A DNA stretch of 64,000 nt from an uncultured Vicinamibacterales bacterium (GTDB taxonomy: Bacteria; Acidobacteriota; Vicinamibacteria; Vicinamibacterales; UBA8438), in NCBI GenBank assembly GCA_958295905.1, contig OY282382.1, positions 2,380,001 to 2,444,000 of the forward strand, written 5' to 3'. The notes beneath the pieces are model-generated. The model was not told the origin of the DNA and made no database searches. It worked only from the letters and a program-made list of their open reading frames with translations. Both the position numbers and the translations under genes were made by a program. Below are positions 7,730 through 17,165 of this stretch, one piece after another (within the stretch, counting starts at the first letter, position 1; the number at the start of each line of letters is the position of its first letter).

Positions 7730-9298
7730 GTGTCGAGCCCATCCATCGTCTGTCGCCGGGTCCTCATCTACGCCCATCGTTGGCTGGGCATCGCGGGCGG
7801 CCTGCTCTTCGTCGTCTGGTTCGCCTCCGGCATCGTCCTGATGTACGCCGGCATGCCGGCCCTCGACCCACGCGGGCGGCTCGCGCGGGCACCCGCCCTC
7901 GACTTGTCCACGGCCCGGCTCGACGTCGGGGAGGCGGCGGTCCGGGCGGGGTTCGCGCCCGCGCGCATTCTCGTCGGCATGCACGGCGACCGGCCCGTCT
8001 ACCGGTTCGCCGCCGGCGGCGGTTGGACGACGATCTACGCCGATTCCGGTGAGACCGCGGGCGGGCTGGGTCCCGGGCAGGCCCTGGAGATTGCCAGGCG
8101 GTTCGCGCCCGAGCACGCGGCCACCGCCCGCTACGACGCCCGGTTGACGGCGCCCGACCAGTGGACGCTGCAGAGCGGCGCCTTCTTTCCCCTGCATCGT
8201 GTGCGCCTGGGCGACGATGCCGCCACCGTCCTCTACATATCCGACCGCACCGTCGAACCGGTCCTCGAGACCACCCGCCGCGGCCGCCTGTGGGCCTGGC
8301 TGGGGGCGGTGCCGCACTGGCTGTATTTCACGCCCCTGCGTTCGCGCGCCGCGGTCTGGTCCGATCTGGTGATCGGGCTGTCGATGCTCGGCTGCCTGCT
8401 GGCGCTGTCGGGGATCGTCTGGGGACTGTGGCGGGTGTCGGTCCGGGCCGCGTACCGGCTGCGGGACGGCTCGTCGCATTCACCCTACGCGGGGCTGATG
8501 CGGTGGCACCACTACGCCGGCCTCGTCTTCGGCCTGTTCACCTTCACGTGGATCTTCAGCGGCGGGCTGTCGATGGACCCCTGGAGCTGGCACCCGGGCA
8601 CGGATGCGACGGCCGCCCAGCGCCGGGCGGTGTCCGGGGGGGCGTTGCGGCTCGGTCCCCTCACCGCCGACGGGCTTCGCGCCGCGGCGGCGGCGATCCG
8701 CGGGGCGTTCCCGCCGAAGGAGCTGGAAGTGCTGCAGCTCGCCGCCGAGCCGTACGTGCGGGCCGTCGACCCCGCGGGGGCCCCGCCCGAGGGGCTGGCG
8801 TTGCCCACGACGCTCGCCACCCTGCGCTCGCAGGTCCCGGAGCAGCGGCTCGTCTCGATGCTGCACCCGGAGCGCGGCGCCTTCGTCCGGTTCGGCGACG
8901 AACGGATCGAGGCGGCGGCCGCCGCCGCCATGCCCGGCGCGGCGATCGATGAATCGGCGTGGCTCCGGGCCTACGACGCGTACTACTACGATCGCGGCCG
9001 GCGCCGGTCGCTGCCGGTTCTCAGGGTCAGGTACGGCGACCCCGCCGGCACTTGGCTGTACCTCGACCCGTATCGCGGGGCCATCGCCCGGAAGGAGGAG
9101 CGGCTCACCCGCTTGAACCGCTGGTTGTACCGCGGGCTGCACGGCCTGGACCTGCCGTCCCTGTATGCCCGCCGGCCGCTGTGGGACGTGATCGTGATCG
9201 GGTTGAGTCTCGGCGGCCTTCTCGTCAGCGCGAGCTCCGCCGCCCAGGGCTGGCGGCGTCTGCGGCGCCACGTCCGCCGTCTGCGCCGGCCCTCGTGA
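7730..9298 (+). CDS. PepSY-associated transmembrane protein
   Basis: 522 residues from a GTG at 7730. Four membrane segments can be seen, at about residues 17-42 (starting HRWLGIAGGLLFVVWFASG), 210-235, 260-285 and near 485-508. The two long non-membrane regions between them fit the PepSY_TM family layout, with conserved His residues at the membrane border (HRW, HHYAG). Members are inner-membrane proteins often linked to iron/siderophore reduction or to sulfite-reductase-like haem subunits. The region just after segment 3 (SGGLSMDPWSW) is typical. A role in periplasmic electron transfer is plausible beside a cytochrome lipoprotein, but that is inference. Confidence 0.8.
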   Translation: MSSPSIVCRRVLIYAHRWLGIAGGLLFVVWFASGIVLMYAGMPALDPRGRLARAPALDLSTARLDVGEAAVRAGFAPARILVGMHGDRPVYRFAAGGGWTTIYADSGETAGGLGPGQALEIARRFAPEHAATARYDARLTAPDQWTLQSGAFFPLHRVRLGDDAATVLYISDRTVEPVLETTRRGRLWAWLGAVPHWLYFTPLRSRAAVWSDLVIGLSMLGCLLALSGIVWGLWRVSVRAAYRLRDGSSHSPYAGLMRWHHYAGLVFGLFTFTWIFSGGLSMDPWSWHPGTDATAAQRRAVSGGALRLGPLTADGLRAAAAAIRGAFPPKELEVLQLAAEPYVRAVDPAGAPPEGLALPTTLATLRSQVPEQRLVSMLHPERGAFVRFGDERIEAAAAAAMPGAAIDESAWLRAYDAYYYDRGRRRSLPVLRVRYGDPAGTWLYLDPYRGAIARKEERLTRLNRWLYRGLHGLDLPSLYARRPLWDVIVIGLSLGGLLVSASSAAQGWRRLRRHVRRLRRPS

Positions 9299-9335
9299 CG
9301 CGGCTTCGGGCCCCCGCATCCAGGTTCGTCCGACC

Positions 9336-9508
9336 CAGGGGCATCCCACACTGACTGCGCGTGGCGGCCCGCCCCCGATTCGAGGGGTCGCCACCGTCTT
9401 GCCGACCGGCCGGCGCCGCGTGAGACCCACGATTCCGCACGTCTGGAGCCCCGGGACCCGCCACGATTCTGTCTGCGCACGGCGGTGGCGGAGCGTGGGA
9501 TGGTCCTG
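9336..9508. mobile_element. MITE-like element, family 2, copy 1 (with 9-bp target duplication)
   Basis: A 173-bp element with ends CAGGGGCATCCCAC and, inverted, CAGGACCATCCCAC. It is flanked by the direct repeat CGTCCGACC at 9327-9335 and 9509-9517, a target-site duplication. The interior is nearly identical to the copy at 35521-35693, which has exactly the same length. It has no coding capacity, so it must move with a transposase supplied elsewhere. Confidence 0.88.
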
Positions 9509-9526
9509 CGTCCGACCTTGCCTTTC

Positions 9527-9555
9527 TTGACCTTGGCCAAGCTGCGGGGTACACT
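9527..9555 (+). promoter_or_regulatory. Candidate sigma-70 promoter for the DUF6644-like cluster
   Basis: TTGACC at 9527-9532 and TACACT at 9550-9555 are separated by 17 bp. It lies directly after a family 2 element. If used, it gives a leader of nearly 190 nt before the ATG at 9750; apart from this, 9556-9749 shows nothing I can name. Confidence 0.45.
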
Positions 9556-9749
9556 CCGCGCCTGCGAAACGCCGGGGCGCACGTGCCGGCGGGCGCGGGG
9601 CATGCGGCTCCACGCCGGTCGCGGTGCGTGCGGGCCCGACGCCGCGGCCGGGCCGCATCGGCGGGTCCTGCGCTTCCTCCCGCCCGCGCGCGTTTCGGGG
9701 CCGGACGAGGCACGTGGCGGGTGCGAGACGACCGAGGGAGTGGCAGCGG

Positions 9750-10295
9750 ATGATTGGCAGCCTGTTCGAGACGATGCGGCCCCTGTTCGAGTGGGTCGAC
9801 GCGATGCCCAGCAGCGTCTCGTTGAGGGAGTCGCTGAACGGTTACGTCTATCTGCTGACGGCGCACGTCGTCAGCATGGGGCTGGTGGCGGGTGTCATCG
9901 CCTACTGGGACATGCGGCTGACGGGCGTGGCGCTGAGGTGGATCCCGGTGTCGAAGGTGAAGTCCGGGCTGTTCCCCTGGCTGTACGCCGGCGTGATCAT
10001 CAACGCGGGCACCGGCTTCGTCATGCTCTACAGCCAGCCGATGCGGTATTATCCGAACTTCTGGTTCTGGTTCAAGATGGGGATGCTGCTCATCCTGGCT
10101 CTCAATGCCGCCTACTTCCATCAGAACATCGAGAAGACGGTCGACCAGTGGGAGCGCGATCCGGTGGCCCCCCTCAAGGCCCGTATGGCCGGCTACGTGT
10201 CTCTGGCTCTGTGGGCCGGGGTCATCGTCACCGGCCGCATGACCGCCTACAGCGGACTGGTGCCCCAGTGGTGGATCGACCTGGGGCTGGGGTAA
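9750..10295 (+). CDS. Multi-pass membrane protein, DUF6644-like
   Basis: About 181 residues from the ATG at 9750 (MIGSLFETMRPLFEWVDAMP); upstream in-frame starts give an arginine-rich N-terminus and are rejected. About four hydrophobic segments with conserved His (YLLTAHVVSMGLVAG) and Trp/Tyr-rich boundaries. It is a paralogue-like partner of the next gene, 4 bp downstream, which has the same architecture. These pairs occur in Acidobacteria beside secreted RTxDGKPDLNGIWQ-type proteins and DUF6152 proteins, as here. Function is unknown; the histidines at membrane borders would suit haem or quinone binding, which is only inference. Confidence 0.7.
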   Translation: MIGSLFETMRPLFEWVDAMPSSVSLRESLNGYVYLLTAHVVSMGLVAGVIAYWDMRLTGVALRWIPVSKVKSGLFPWLYAGVIINAGTGFVMLYSQPMRYYPNFWFWFKMGMLLILALNAAYFHQNIEKTVDQWERDPVAPLKARMAGYVSLALWAGVIVTGRMTAYSGLVPQWWIDLGLG

Positions 10296-10299
10296 CGCG

Positions 10300-10776
10300 A
10301 TGCTGCAACCATTTTTTCAGTGGATGGGGGAGCTGGGGTTCAGCGCCTACTTCCTCAACTCGGTCTGGCCCACCCCGATCCTCCAGTGCATCCATCTGCT
10401 GGCGGTGGCGGTGTTCGCCGGCGCGGTGCTGGTCGTCGACCTGCGGCTGCTCGGGAGGGGGCTGACCTGGGCGTCGATTCCGGATCTGGCGCGGGCCGCG
10501 CAGCCGTGGCTCGTCTGGAGCTTCGTCGTGCTGGTGCTGACCGGCATTCCCCAGATGACCTCGACCGCGTTGAAGCAGTACTACAGCCCCTTCTTCTGGT
10601 GGAAGATGGAGGCGCTGTTCGTGGGCGTCGTGGTGACGTTCGTGATTCGTCGAATCATCACATCGAAGGAGGAGGGGCACTTCGGGCCGGTCTGGCCAAA
10701 GGTGGTGGGGGTGACGTCGATCGCGCTCTGGACGAGCGTCACGATCGGCGCGCGCCTCATCGGATTGTTGTCGTAG
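10300..10776 (+). CDS. Multi-pass membrane protein, DUF6644-like (second of pair)
   Basis: 158 residues from an ATG 4 bp after the preceding stop, so translation is probably coupled. Four hydrophobic segments, starting near ILQCIHLLAVAVFAGAVLVV (conserved His), then a segment around PWLVWSFVVLVLTGIPQM, one around FWWKMEALFVGVVVTFV, and a last one with a motif resembling that of the upstream protein (VWPKVVGVTSIALWTSVTIG). The similarity of layout suggests the two form a hetero-oligomeric inner-membrane unit. The role is unknown. The downstream secreted proteins are likely part of the same functional set. Confidence 0.7.
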   Translation: MLQPFFQWMGELGFSAYFLNSVWPTPILQCIHLLAVAVFAGAVLVVDLRLLGRGLTWASIPDLARAAQPWLVWSFVVLVLTGIPQMTSTALKQYYSPFFWWKMEALFVGVVVTFVIRRIITSKEEGHFGPVWPKVVGVTSIALWTSVTIGARLIGLLS

Positions 10777-10874
10777 AGTTGTATTGTCGTAGGGCAAGGG
10801 TGGCGGAGACCCCGCGGACGAGCAGGGTTCCGCCGGTCAGACACGCAAGGCGGCGTGTCAGGGAGACACAGAGA

Positions 10875-11765
10875 ATGCGAAATCGGCTCAGAACAGCAAC
10901 GATTGCCGGACTGGCGGCGGCCGTGATGGTCTTCGGCATGGCGGTCGCCGTCCCGTCGGCTCAGGCCCAGGACGAGTACATGGCTCCCCGCACGGCCGAC
11001 GGCAAGCCGGATCTGAACGGCATCTGGCAGGCCATCGGCTCGGCCCACTGGGACATCGAGCCGCATGCGGCGCGGTTCGGTCCCGTCGTCGAGATGGCGG
11101 CCCTGGGCGCGATTCCGGGCGGGCTGGGCATCGTCGAGGGCGGCGAGATTCCGTATACGGACGAGGCGCGGGCCCAGCAGCAGGAGAACCTGCAGTACTG
11201 GCTGGAGCGCGATCCGGCGGCGAAGTGCTACATGCCGGGCGTGCCGCGGGCGACCTACATGCCCTATCCCTTCCAGCTCGTGCAGACCCCCGAGTACGTG
11301 CTCCTGGCCTACGAGTTCGCCAGCGCCAGCCGCATCGTGTACATGGACCGCCCCGACTTCGAGGCGCCGGTCGACGCTTGGATGGGCCACAACATCGGCC
11401 GCTGGGAAGGCGAGACCCTGGTCATCGACGTGACCGCGCAGGTGCCCGACACCTGGCTCGACAGCTCGGGCAACCACCACAGCAACGCGCTGCACGTCGA
11501 GGAGCGGTACACCGCCGTCAGCCCCAACCACCTGATGTACGAGGCGACCATCACCGATCCCGAGACCTACACGCGGCCCTGGACGATCAAGCTGCCGCTG
11601 TATCGGCGCATCGACGAGAACATGCAGCTTCTCGAGTTCAAGTGCGTGGAGTTCGCCGAGGAGCTGATGTACGGGCACCTGCGCAAGGATCCCGACCTGA
11701 CCCCGGTCTTCCGCGCGTCCGGTCACGGCTCCGACCGGCAGATGGTGCTCGAGCCGCCCCAATAG
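10875..11765 (+). CDS. Secreted acidobacterial protein of the PDLNGIWQ type, function unknown
   Basis: About 296 residues from the ATG at 10875 behind a GGGAG-type site. A clear signal peptide (ending near PSAQAQDEYM) precedes the signature RTADGKPDLNGIWQ. The rest is rich in aromatic and acidic residues with short beta-like stretches and has no catalytic motif I recognise. The family is very expanded in Acidobacteriota genomes and is often followed by a DUF6152 gene, as here about 100 bp downstream. No biochemical function is known to me. Good coding quality with no damage. Confidence 0.75.
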   Translation: MRNRLRTATIAGLAAAVMVFGMAVAVPSAQAQDEYMAPRTADGKPDLNGIWQAIGSAHWDIEPHAARFGPVVEMAALGAIPGGLGIVEGGEIPYTDEARAQQQENLQYWLERDPAAKCYMPGVPRATYMPYPFQLVQTPEYVLLAYEFASASRIVYMDRPDFEAPVDAWMGHNIGRWEGETLVIDVTAQVPDTWLDSSGNHHSNALHVEERYTAVSPNHLMYEATITDPETYTRPWTIKLPLYRRIDENMQLLEFKCVEFAEELMYGHLRKDPDLTPVFRASGHGSDRQMVLEPPQ

Positions 11766-11868
11766 AGGGAGATCGGTTACGGGCGACCCGCGCCGGGTAT
11801 TGACACGGGGCGGAGGAATTGCGACAATCACCGGCAGTTTGAGGTTACACAGCGAGGAGGCGTACGAG

Positions 11869-12297
11869 ATGCGAAGAGTGCTAGTTGTCGTGGCGGCCGC
11901 GGCCTTTGTCGGCTTGGCTACCGTCCCCGGGGATGCTCATCACGCGTTCTCGGCTGAGTTCGACGCCAATCGTCCGATCCATCTCGAAGGGGTCGTGACG
12001 AGAATGGAGTGGATCAACCCGCACGCGTGGGTCCACTTGGACGTCACGAACGAAGATGGATCGGTCACGAGCTGGATGGTCGAGGGCGGCACCCCGAACA
12101 CGCTGCTCCGCCGGGGTTTCAACAGGCAGTCGCTGCTGCCCGGCACCGAGATCATCGTGGACGGCTATCAGGCCAAGGACGGCTCGAACAAGGGCAACGG
12201 CCGCGACCTGACCTTCAGGGACGGACGCAAGCTGTTCATGGGCTCGTCGGGCACCGGCGCCCCGCGCGACGGCAGCGACCCCACCGAGCCTGAATAG
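11869..12297 (+). CDS. DUF6152 family secreted protein
   Basis: 142 residues from the ATG at 11869, with an AGGAGG site 10 bp upstream. Signal peptide ends near PGDAHHAFS; the mature start with HHAF is a hallmark of DUF6152. The following segment (VVTRMEWINPHAWVHLDV) is also characteristic and suggests a small OB-like beta barrel. It is the last gene of the cluster that starts at 9750 and is closed by a strong intrinsic terminator 30 bp downstream. Function unknown. Confidence 0.82.
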   Translation: MRRVLVVVAAAAFVGLATVPGDAHHAFSAEFDANRPIHLEGVVTRMEWINPHAWVHLDVTNEDGSVTSWMVEGGTPNTLLRRGFNRQSLLPGTEIIVDGYQAKDGSNKGNGRDLTFRDGRKLFMGSSGTGAPRDGSDPTEPE

Positions 12298-12326
12298 GCC
12301 GGGAAGCCGCAAGTCAGCTGGGAAGA

Positions 12327-12358
12327 GGCCCGGGTGCAATCCGCATCCGGGCCTTTTT
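12327..12358 (+). terminator. Rho-independent terminator
   Basis: GGCCCGGGTGC and its complement GCATCCGGGCC form an 11-bp stem (one G-U pair) with a short loop, followed by TTTTT. It ends the 9750-12297 cluster. Confidence 0.85.
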
Positions 12359-12411
12359 CTTTGCCCCCGAGCGCTTGCCCCGGCCGTCGCCCATCGGATC
12401 GAGGCGCACGC

Positions 12412-12552
12412 GGGTGCACGCCAGACCGACCGCCCTGTCGCTGCCGATGCCCTCCGAACGGGCCTTTGGGGCTTCGGCGCGATGGGGTGCCTCGGTGCCG
12501 GCCGCGCCGGATATCTCCAGCGGCGGCGTCTCACTTTCTTTGATGTGCACCC
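12412..12552. mobile_element. MITE-like element, family 3, copy 1
   Basis: A 141-bp element, in inverted orientation to the copy at 42853-43025. Ends read GGGTGCACGCC and, inverted, GGGTGCACATC. The interior (for example CAGCGGCGGCGTCTCACTTTC) matches the other copy closely. Flanks GGCGCACGC and GACGCACGC agree in eight of nine bases, a plausible decayed target duplication. It lies just upstream of the VWFA gene and probably replaced part of its promoter region. Confidence 0.7.
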
Positions 12553-12595
12553 GACGCACGCGCGGGTCTGGAACCGCGTGCGCGGCTCGCGTAGA

Positions 12596-13546
12596 ATGGC
12601 GGTTGCAGTCATGTCTGGCCGTGCAGTGCCCGGGATGCTCATCGCGCCGCTCGCCGCGGCCGCGGTCTCGATTGCGGTGGCCGTGGCCGGTCAACCGGCC
12701 GGCCGCGGCGGCGACTTCTTCCGCACCGGGGTCGAGATCGTCCAGATGGCGGCGACCGTCGTCGATGCCGACGGCCGTCTCGTGGGCGACCTCGGGCGGG
12801 ACGACTTCGAGATCTTCGAGGACGGCCGGCCGCAGCCCCTGACCCACTTCACGCGCGAGCGCGTGCCCCTCAGCGTCGGCGTGGTCCTCGACGTCAGCCA
12901 GAGCATGTTCGGGCAGCGCATCGACGACGCGCGGCTCGCCCTCGATCAGTTCCTGACGGATCGGCTGGACGTGGGCGACGAGGTCTTCATCAGCGTGTTC
13001 AACCACGAGCCCAGCATCGCCGTGCCCTGGACGGTGGGGCCGCGCGAGCTCCGGAACCGGCTCGATCACGTCCGCCCCTGGGGCGGCACGAGCATCTACG
13101 ACGCGATGATGAACGCGTTGCCCCTGTTCGACGACCGCAAGCATCCCCGCGCGGCGGTGGTGCTGATCTCGGACGGCTCGGACACCGGCAGCCTCGCGGA
13201 CGTGCGGGACGTCCGCCGCCAGCTTCGCCGCAACGCCGCCTTCGTGTACGCCATCGCCATCGACGCGCCGGACACCCGCGCCATCAACGACCGGGTCAAT
13301 CCGTTCGCGCTGCGCGAGATCACGAGCGAGAGCGGCGGCTATACCGAAGTGGTGCGCGACAGCCCCGAGCTCGGTCCGGCGACGGCGCGCATCGCGGAAG
13401 AGCTGAATCACCAGTACATGCTCGGCTACCGGCCCACGCGGCCGGCCGACGGCGGCTACCGGTCGATTCGGGTTCGCATCGCCGGGCGCGACCATACGGT
13501 CCGGACCCGCCGCGGCTACGTCGCCGACCCGCGGCGGCGCCATTGA
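12596..13546 (+). CDS. VWFA domain protein of the acidobacterial family (TIGR03436-like)
   Basis: About 316 residues. Candidate starts are ATG 12596 and ATG 12611; neither has a strong ribosome binding site, and both open the same signal peptide. A frame back to 12482 lies partly inside a repeat element and is rejected. After the signal comes a beta-rich lead-in (GVEIVQMAATVVDADGRLV), then a von Willebrand A domain with the metal site DVSQSM (DxSxS) at about residue 100, and SDGSDTG later. The C-terminus reads LGYRPTRPADGGYRSIRVRI, typical of this acidobacterial family. Secreted or periplasmic; a protein-binding role is likely, ligand unknown. Confidence 0.85.
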   Translation: MAVAVMSGRAVPGMLIAPLAAAAVSIAVAVAGQPAGRGGDFFRTGVEIVQMAATVVDADGRLVGDLGRDDFEIFEDGRPQPLTHFTRERVPLSVGVVLDVSQSMFGQRIDDARLALDQFLTDRLDVGDEVFISVFNHEPSIAVPWTVGPRELRNRLDHVRPWGGTSIYDAMMNALPLFDDRKHPRAAVVLISDGSDTGSLADVRDVRRQLRRNAAFVYAIAIDAPDTRAINDRVNPFALREITSESGGYTEVVRDSPELGPATARIAEELNHQYMLGYRPTRPADGGYRSIRVRIAGRDHTVRTRRGYVADPRRRH

Positions 13547-13640
13547 CGGCGGCCCCTTGCGCCCGCGCGCCGTTGCTGGGGCGACCGGAGCGCGTCAAGT
13601 TCCGCGGCGCCGCCGTTGACGGCGGCCCCTTGCGCCCGCC
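13543..13640. repeat. Short tandem direct repeat, 73-bp period
   Basis: TTGACGGCGGCCCCTTGCGC at 13543 recurs at 13616, with about 24 bases identical. The first copy overlaps the stop of the VWFA gene; the second lies in the leader of the metalloprotease gene. Confidence 0.7.
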
Positions 13641-13654
13641 CCCCGGAGAAGACC

Positions 13655-16228
13655 ATGCCAGTCGTCTCGAGGCGATTCCCGTCGGCGCTGCTTGCGGCGC
13701 TGGCGTTCCTGCCGATTCCGGGTGCGGGTCTGGCCGGGCCGTCCGCCGCTCCCGCGGCGGCGCGGGGTTCCACCACGGGCGGCCGGCAGGCCCACCGCCC
13801 GCCGTCCGTCGCGGAGCGGACGGCGGGCATGGAGCGGCTGTCCGGGCTGCTTCCGCTGCACTGGGACGCGGTCGCCGGCACGCTGTGGATGGAGATTGCC
13901 CGGCTCGACCACGATCTGCTCTACGTGCGCTCTCTCGCGGCCGGGGTCGGGTCGAACGACATCGGGCTCGACCGCGGGCAGCTCGGCGCGACCGCCGTCG
14001 TCCGGTTCGAGCGGGTCGGCCCGAAGGTGCTGCTGGTGCAGCCCAACCAGCGCTACCGGGTGGACACCGAGAACCCCGACGAGGCGCGGGCGCTGGAAGA
14101 GGCGTTCGCGAGCTCCGTGCTGTGGGGGTTCACGGTCGAGGCGGAGACCGGCGGGACGGTGCTGGTCGACGTGACGCCGTTCCTCCTCCGCGACGCGCAC
14201 GGCGTGGCGGACCGGCTGCCGGGAACCTACCGGCTCGACGAGAGCCGCAGCGCCGTCCATCTGCCGCGCACCCGCGGGTTCCCGCGGAACACCGAGCTCG
14301 AGGCGCGGCTGACGTTCACCGGCGACCCGGGCGGCGGGCCGGGGTTCGGGCGCGGCTCGCTGGCCGCGGTGGCGCCCACCGCGCGGGCGGTGACGGTGCG
14401 CCAGCACCATTCGTTCGTCGAGCTCCCCGACGACGGCTATGCGCCCCGGCCCCACGATCCGCGGGCCGGTTTCGGGGCGCTGACCTGGGAGGACTACGGC
14501 GCGCCGCTCGGACAGCCGATGACGCAACGGTTCCTGCGGCGTCATCGCCTCAAGAAGCGGGACCCCGCGGCGGCGGTCAGCGAGCCGGTGGAGCCCATCG
14601 TGTACTACCTCGACCGGGGAACTCCCGAGCCCGTCCGGTCCGCCCTCCTCGACGGCGCCCGGTGGTGGAACCAGGCGTTCGAGGCGGCGGGGTACCGCGA
14701 CGCGTTCCAGGTGCGGATGATGCCGGCGGGCGCCGACAGCCTGGACGTCCGCTACAACGTCATCCAGTGGGTGCACCGCTCGACCCGGGGCTGGAGCTAC
14801 GGTTCGTCGGTCACCGACCCCCGTACCGGCGAGATCATCAAGGGGCACGTCACCCTCGGCTCGCTCCGCGTCCGCCAGGACTACCTGCTTGCCGAGGGGC
14901 TGCTGTCGCCCTACATCGACGGCGACGAGGAGCCCGCCGAGCTGTCCGAGATGGCCCTGGCCCGCATCCGCCAGCTCTCCGCCCACGAGGTCGGGCACAC
15001 GATCGGGCTCGGCCACAACTACTATGCCAGCACGCAGGGGCGGATCTCGGTGATGGACTATCCGCATCCCCTGGTGACCGTCAACCGGGACGGGCGAATC
15101 GATCTGTCGGATGCCTACGACGTGGGCATCGGGGCCTGGGACGAGGTTGCGATTCGCTACGGCTATCAGGACTTTCCGGCCGGGACGGACGAGCCCGCGG
15201 CCCTCGGTGCGGTGCTCGACACCGCGTGGGACGCGGACCTGCGCTACATGACCGGGCAGGACACCGGGGCCAACCCCCGTGTCCACATCTGGGCCAACGG
15301 AACCGACCCGGCGGCCGAGCTGCTCCGCCTCCTGGAGGTGCGGCGCGCCGCGCTGGACCGGTTCGGGGAGACCGCGGTGAGGAACGGCGCCCCGCTCGCC
15401 CTGCTCGAAGAGGCGCTGGCGCCGCTGTTCCTGCACCACCGCTATCAGATCGAGGCGGCGGCGTCGGCCCTCGGCGGCGTCGACTACACGTATGCGTTCC
15501 GGGGGGACGGGCGCGGGCCGGTCCGGGCGGCGCCGGCGGCCGACCAGCGGGCGGCGCTCGACGCGCTGATGCGGACCCTGCGGGCCGACGAGCTCACCGT
15601 TCCCCGCCCGGTCATCGACCTCATTCCGCCCCGGCCCGCCGGGTACGGACGCCATCGCGAGCTTTTCCCCCGTTATACAGGGGCGACGTTCGACCGCATC
15701 ACCCCCGCGGTGGTCGCCGCCGACCTCACGGTGTCGGCGCTCCTCCGGCCCGACCGGGCGGCCCGGCTCGTCGAGCAGCACGCGCTGGACGGCGCCCTGC
15801 CGGGGCTCGCGGAGGTCATCGAGACGCTCTGGGAAACGGTCTTCGGCGGGATGTCCGCCGATGGCTACGAGGTCGAGGTGCAACGGGCGGTGCAGCGGGT
15901 CCTCGTCGATCGCCTGATTCGCCTGGCATCGGTGGCGCCGATGGACCAGGTGCGCGCGGTCGCCGCCTACCGGCTGCAGCGAGGCCAGGCGTGGGCGGCC
16001 AGCCTTCCTGACCAGCTCGACCGGCTTGGCGAGTTCGACCGGATGGCCCTTACGGCGCACGCGAGCGCCCTGCGCCGCGACATCGCCCGTTTTCTCGAGG
16101 CCCCGGCGGACGGCGCCGAAGCGTGGGAGCCGCCGCCGGCTCCCCCCGGCAGCCCGATCGGCGACCCGGGGCTCCACTGGCGGCCCGGGCCGTTCTGCTC
16201 GCAGTGGTCCGGGCCCGCCCCGTGGTGA
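13655..16228 (+). CDS. Zinc-dependent metalloprotease (DUF5117/DUF4953 type)
   Basis: About 857 residues from the ATG at 13655 (GGAGAAG site 5 bp upstream), which opens a signal peptide ([20 protein letters not shown]). The extended zinc motif [11 protein letters not shown] is at about residues 443-453, a metzincin-type HExxHxxGxxH. Upstream is the large N-terminal region typical of DUF5117/DUF5118 proteins; the long C-terminal helical region is also normal for the family. Probable secreted or outer-membrane-associated peptidase, substrate unknown. Ends directly at the ABC ATPase gene, whose earliest possible GTG starts overlap this stop, so the two may be co-transcribed. Confidence 0.85.
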   Translation: MPVVSRRFPSALLAALAFLPIPGAGLAGPSAAPAAARGSTTGGRQAHRPPSVAERTAGMERLSGLLPLHWDAVAGTLWMEIARLDHDLLYVRSLAAGVGSNDIGLDRGQLGATAVVRFERVGPKVLLVQPNQRYRVDTENPDEARALEEAFASSVLWGFTVEAETGGTVLVDVTPFLLRDAHGVADRLPGTYRLDESRSAVHLPRTRGFPRNTELEARLTFTGDPGGGPGFGRGSLAAVAPTARAVTVRQHHSFVELPDDGYAPRPHDPRAGFGALTWEDYGAPLGQPMTQRFLRRHRLKKRDPAAAVSEPVEPIVYYLDRGTPEPVRSALLDGARWWNQAFEAAGYRDAFQVRMMPAGADSLDVRYNVIQWVHRSTRGWSYGSSVTDPRTGEIIKGHVTLGSLRVRQDYLLAEGLLSPYIDGDEEPAELSEMALARIRQLSAHEVGHTIGLGHNYYASTQGRISVMDYPHPLVTVNRDGRIDLSDAYDVGIGAWDEVAIRYGYQDFPAGTDEPAALGAVLDTAWDADLRYMTGQDTGANPRVHIWANGTDPAAELLRLLEVRRAALDRFGETAVRNGAPLALLEEALAPLFLHHRYQIEAAASALGGVDYTYAFRGDGRGPVRAAPAADQRAALDALMRTLRADELTVPRPVIDLIPPRPAGYGRHRELFPRYTGATFDRITPAVVAADLTVSALLRPDRAARLVEQHALDGALPGLAEVIETLWETVFGGMSADGYEVEVQRAVQRVLVDRLIRLASVAPMDQVRAVAAYRLQRGQAWAASLPDQLDRLGEFDRMALTAHASALRRDIARFLEAPADGAEAWEPPPAPPGSPIGDPGLHWRPGPFCSQWSGPAPW

Positions 16229-16269
16229 CCCGGCCGGAAACCGAGGGCCCGACCGTGTATCGGGGACCG

Positions 16270-16983
16270 ATGCCGGCGCTCCAGGCCCGCGACCTCCACA
16301 AGCGCTACGGCGACGGCGAGAGCGCGGTGGACGCGGTGCGGGGGATCAGCCTGGAGCTCGCGGCCGGCGAGTTCGTGGCCGTGGTCGGACCGTCGGGTTG
16401 CGGCAAGTCGACCCTGCTGCAGCTTTGCGGGGGCATGGACCGGCCGACGGCGGGGACGGTGGCCGTCGACGGCGTCGACCTCGCCGGGCTGGACGACGAG
16501 GCCCTGACCGCGCTGCGGCGCGACCGCGTCGGCTTCGTCTTCCAGTTCTTCAATCTCCTCCCGACGCTCACTCTGGCGGAGAACATCGCGCTGCCGCTGC
16601 TCCTCGCCGGCGTCCCCCGGGGGGCCGGTCTCGCCCGCGCCGAGGAAGGGGCCCGGCGGGTGGGACTCGCTCATCGTCTGGAGCACTATCCGGCGCGGGT
16701 CTCCGGGGGGGAGCTGCAGCGGGCGGCGGTCGCGCGGGCCCTCGTGCATCGGCCTGCACTGGTCATCGCCGACGAGCCGACCGGCAACCTCGACTCCGAC
16801 AACGGCGGGCGGGTGCTCTCCCTGCTGCTGGAATTGAACCGCGAGACCGGTGTCGCGGTGCTGCTGGCCACCCACGACCAAGCCCTGGCGGCCGCCGCCG
16901 ACCGCGTGCTCCGCCTGCGCGACGGCGCCGAGGCCGGCCGGCCGGCGGTCGGGGTTCGGGTTGGCGCGGTCACGGAGACCTGA
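16270..16983 (+). CDS. ABC transporter ATP-binding protein, LolD/MacB type
   Basis: About 237 residues from ATG 16270; GTG codons at 16225 and 16255 are alternatives. All ATPase motifs are visible: Walker [11 protein letters not shown]-loop region [18 protein letters not shown], signature [15 protein letters not shown], Walker [13 protein letters not shown] and H-loop ATHD. This subgroup energises FtsX-fold permeases for lipoprotein release or peptide/antibiotic export. Its partner is evidently the FtsX-like permease at 17935, although two small unrelated genes lie between. The lipocalin-like protein at 20809 completes a set resembling AttEFGH-type loci. ATPase is cytoplasmic. Confidence 0.88.
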   Translation: MPALQARDLHKRYGDGESAVDAVRGISLELAAGEFVAVVGPSGCGKSTLLQLCGGMDRPTAGTVAVDGVDLAGLDDEALTALRRDRVGFVFQFFNLLPTLTLAENIALPLLLAGVPRGAGLARAEEGARRVGLAHRLEHYPARVSGGELQRAAVARALVHRPALVIADEPTGNLDSDNGGRVLSLLLELNRETGVAVLLATHDQALAAAADRVLRLRDGAEAGRPAVGVRVGAVTET

Positions 16984-17165
16984 TCGTAGCCCGCCTGACT
17001 TCCTCGGGCAGTGGTCTGGAGGGTTGGTTGGGCGGTGAGCGGAGCCGCAGGCGACGCTCTCCGGGCTGGGCTCCCGCCGGAAGCGCCACAACATCTAGGG
17101 GCGTTGCGGTCGTTGAGCGGGCGGATAGACAATGGGGGGGCAGCGTATCGTCGAGGTTCCGTGTC

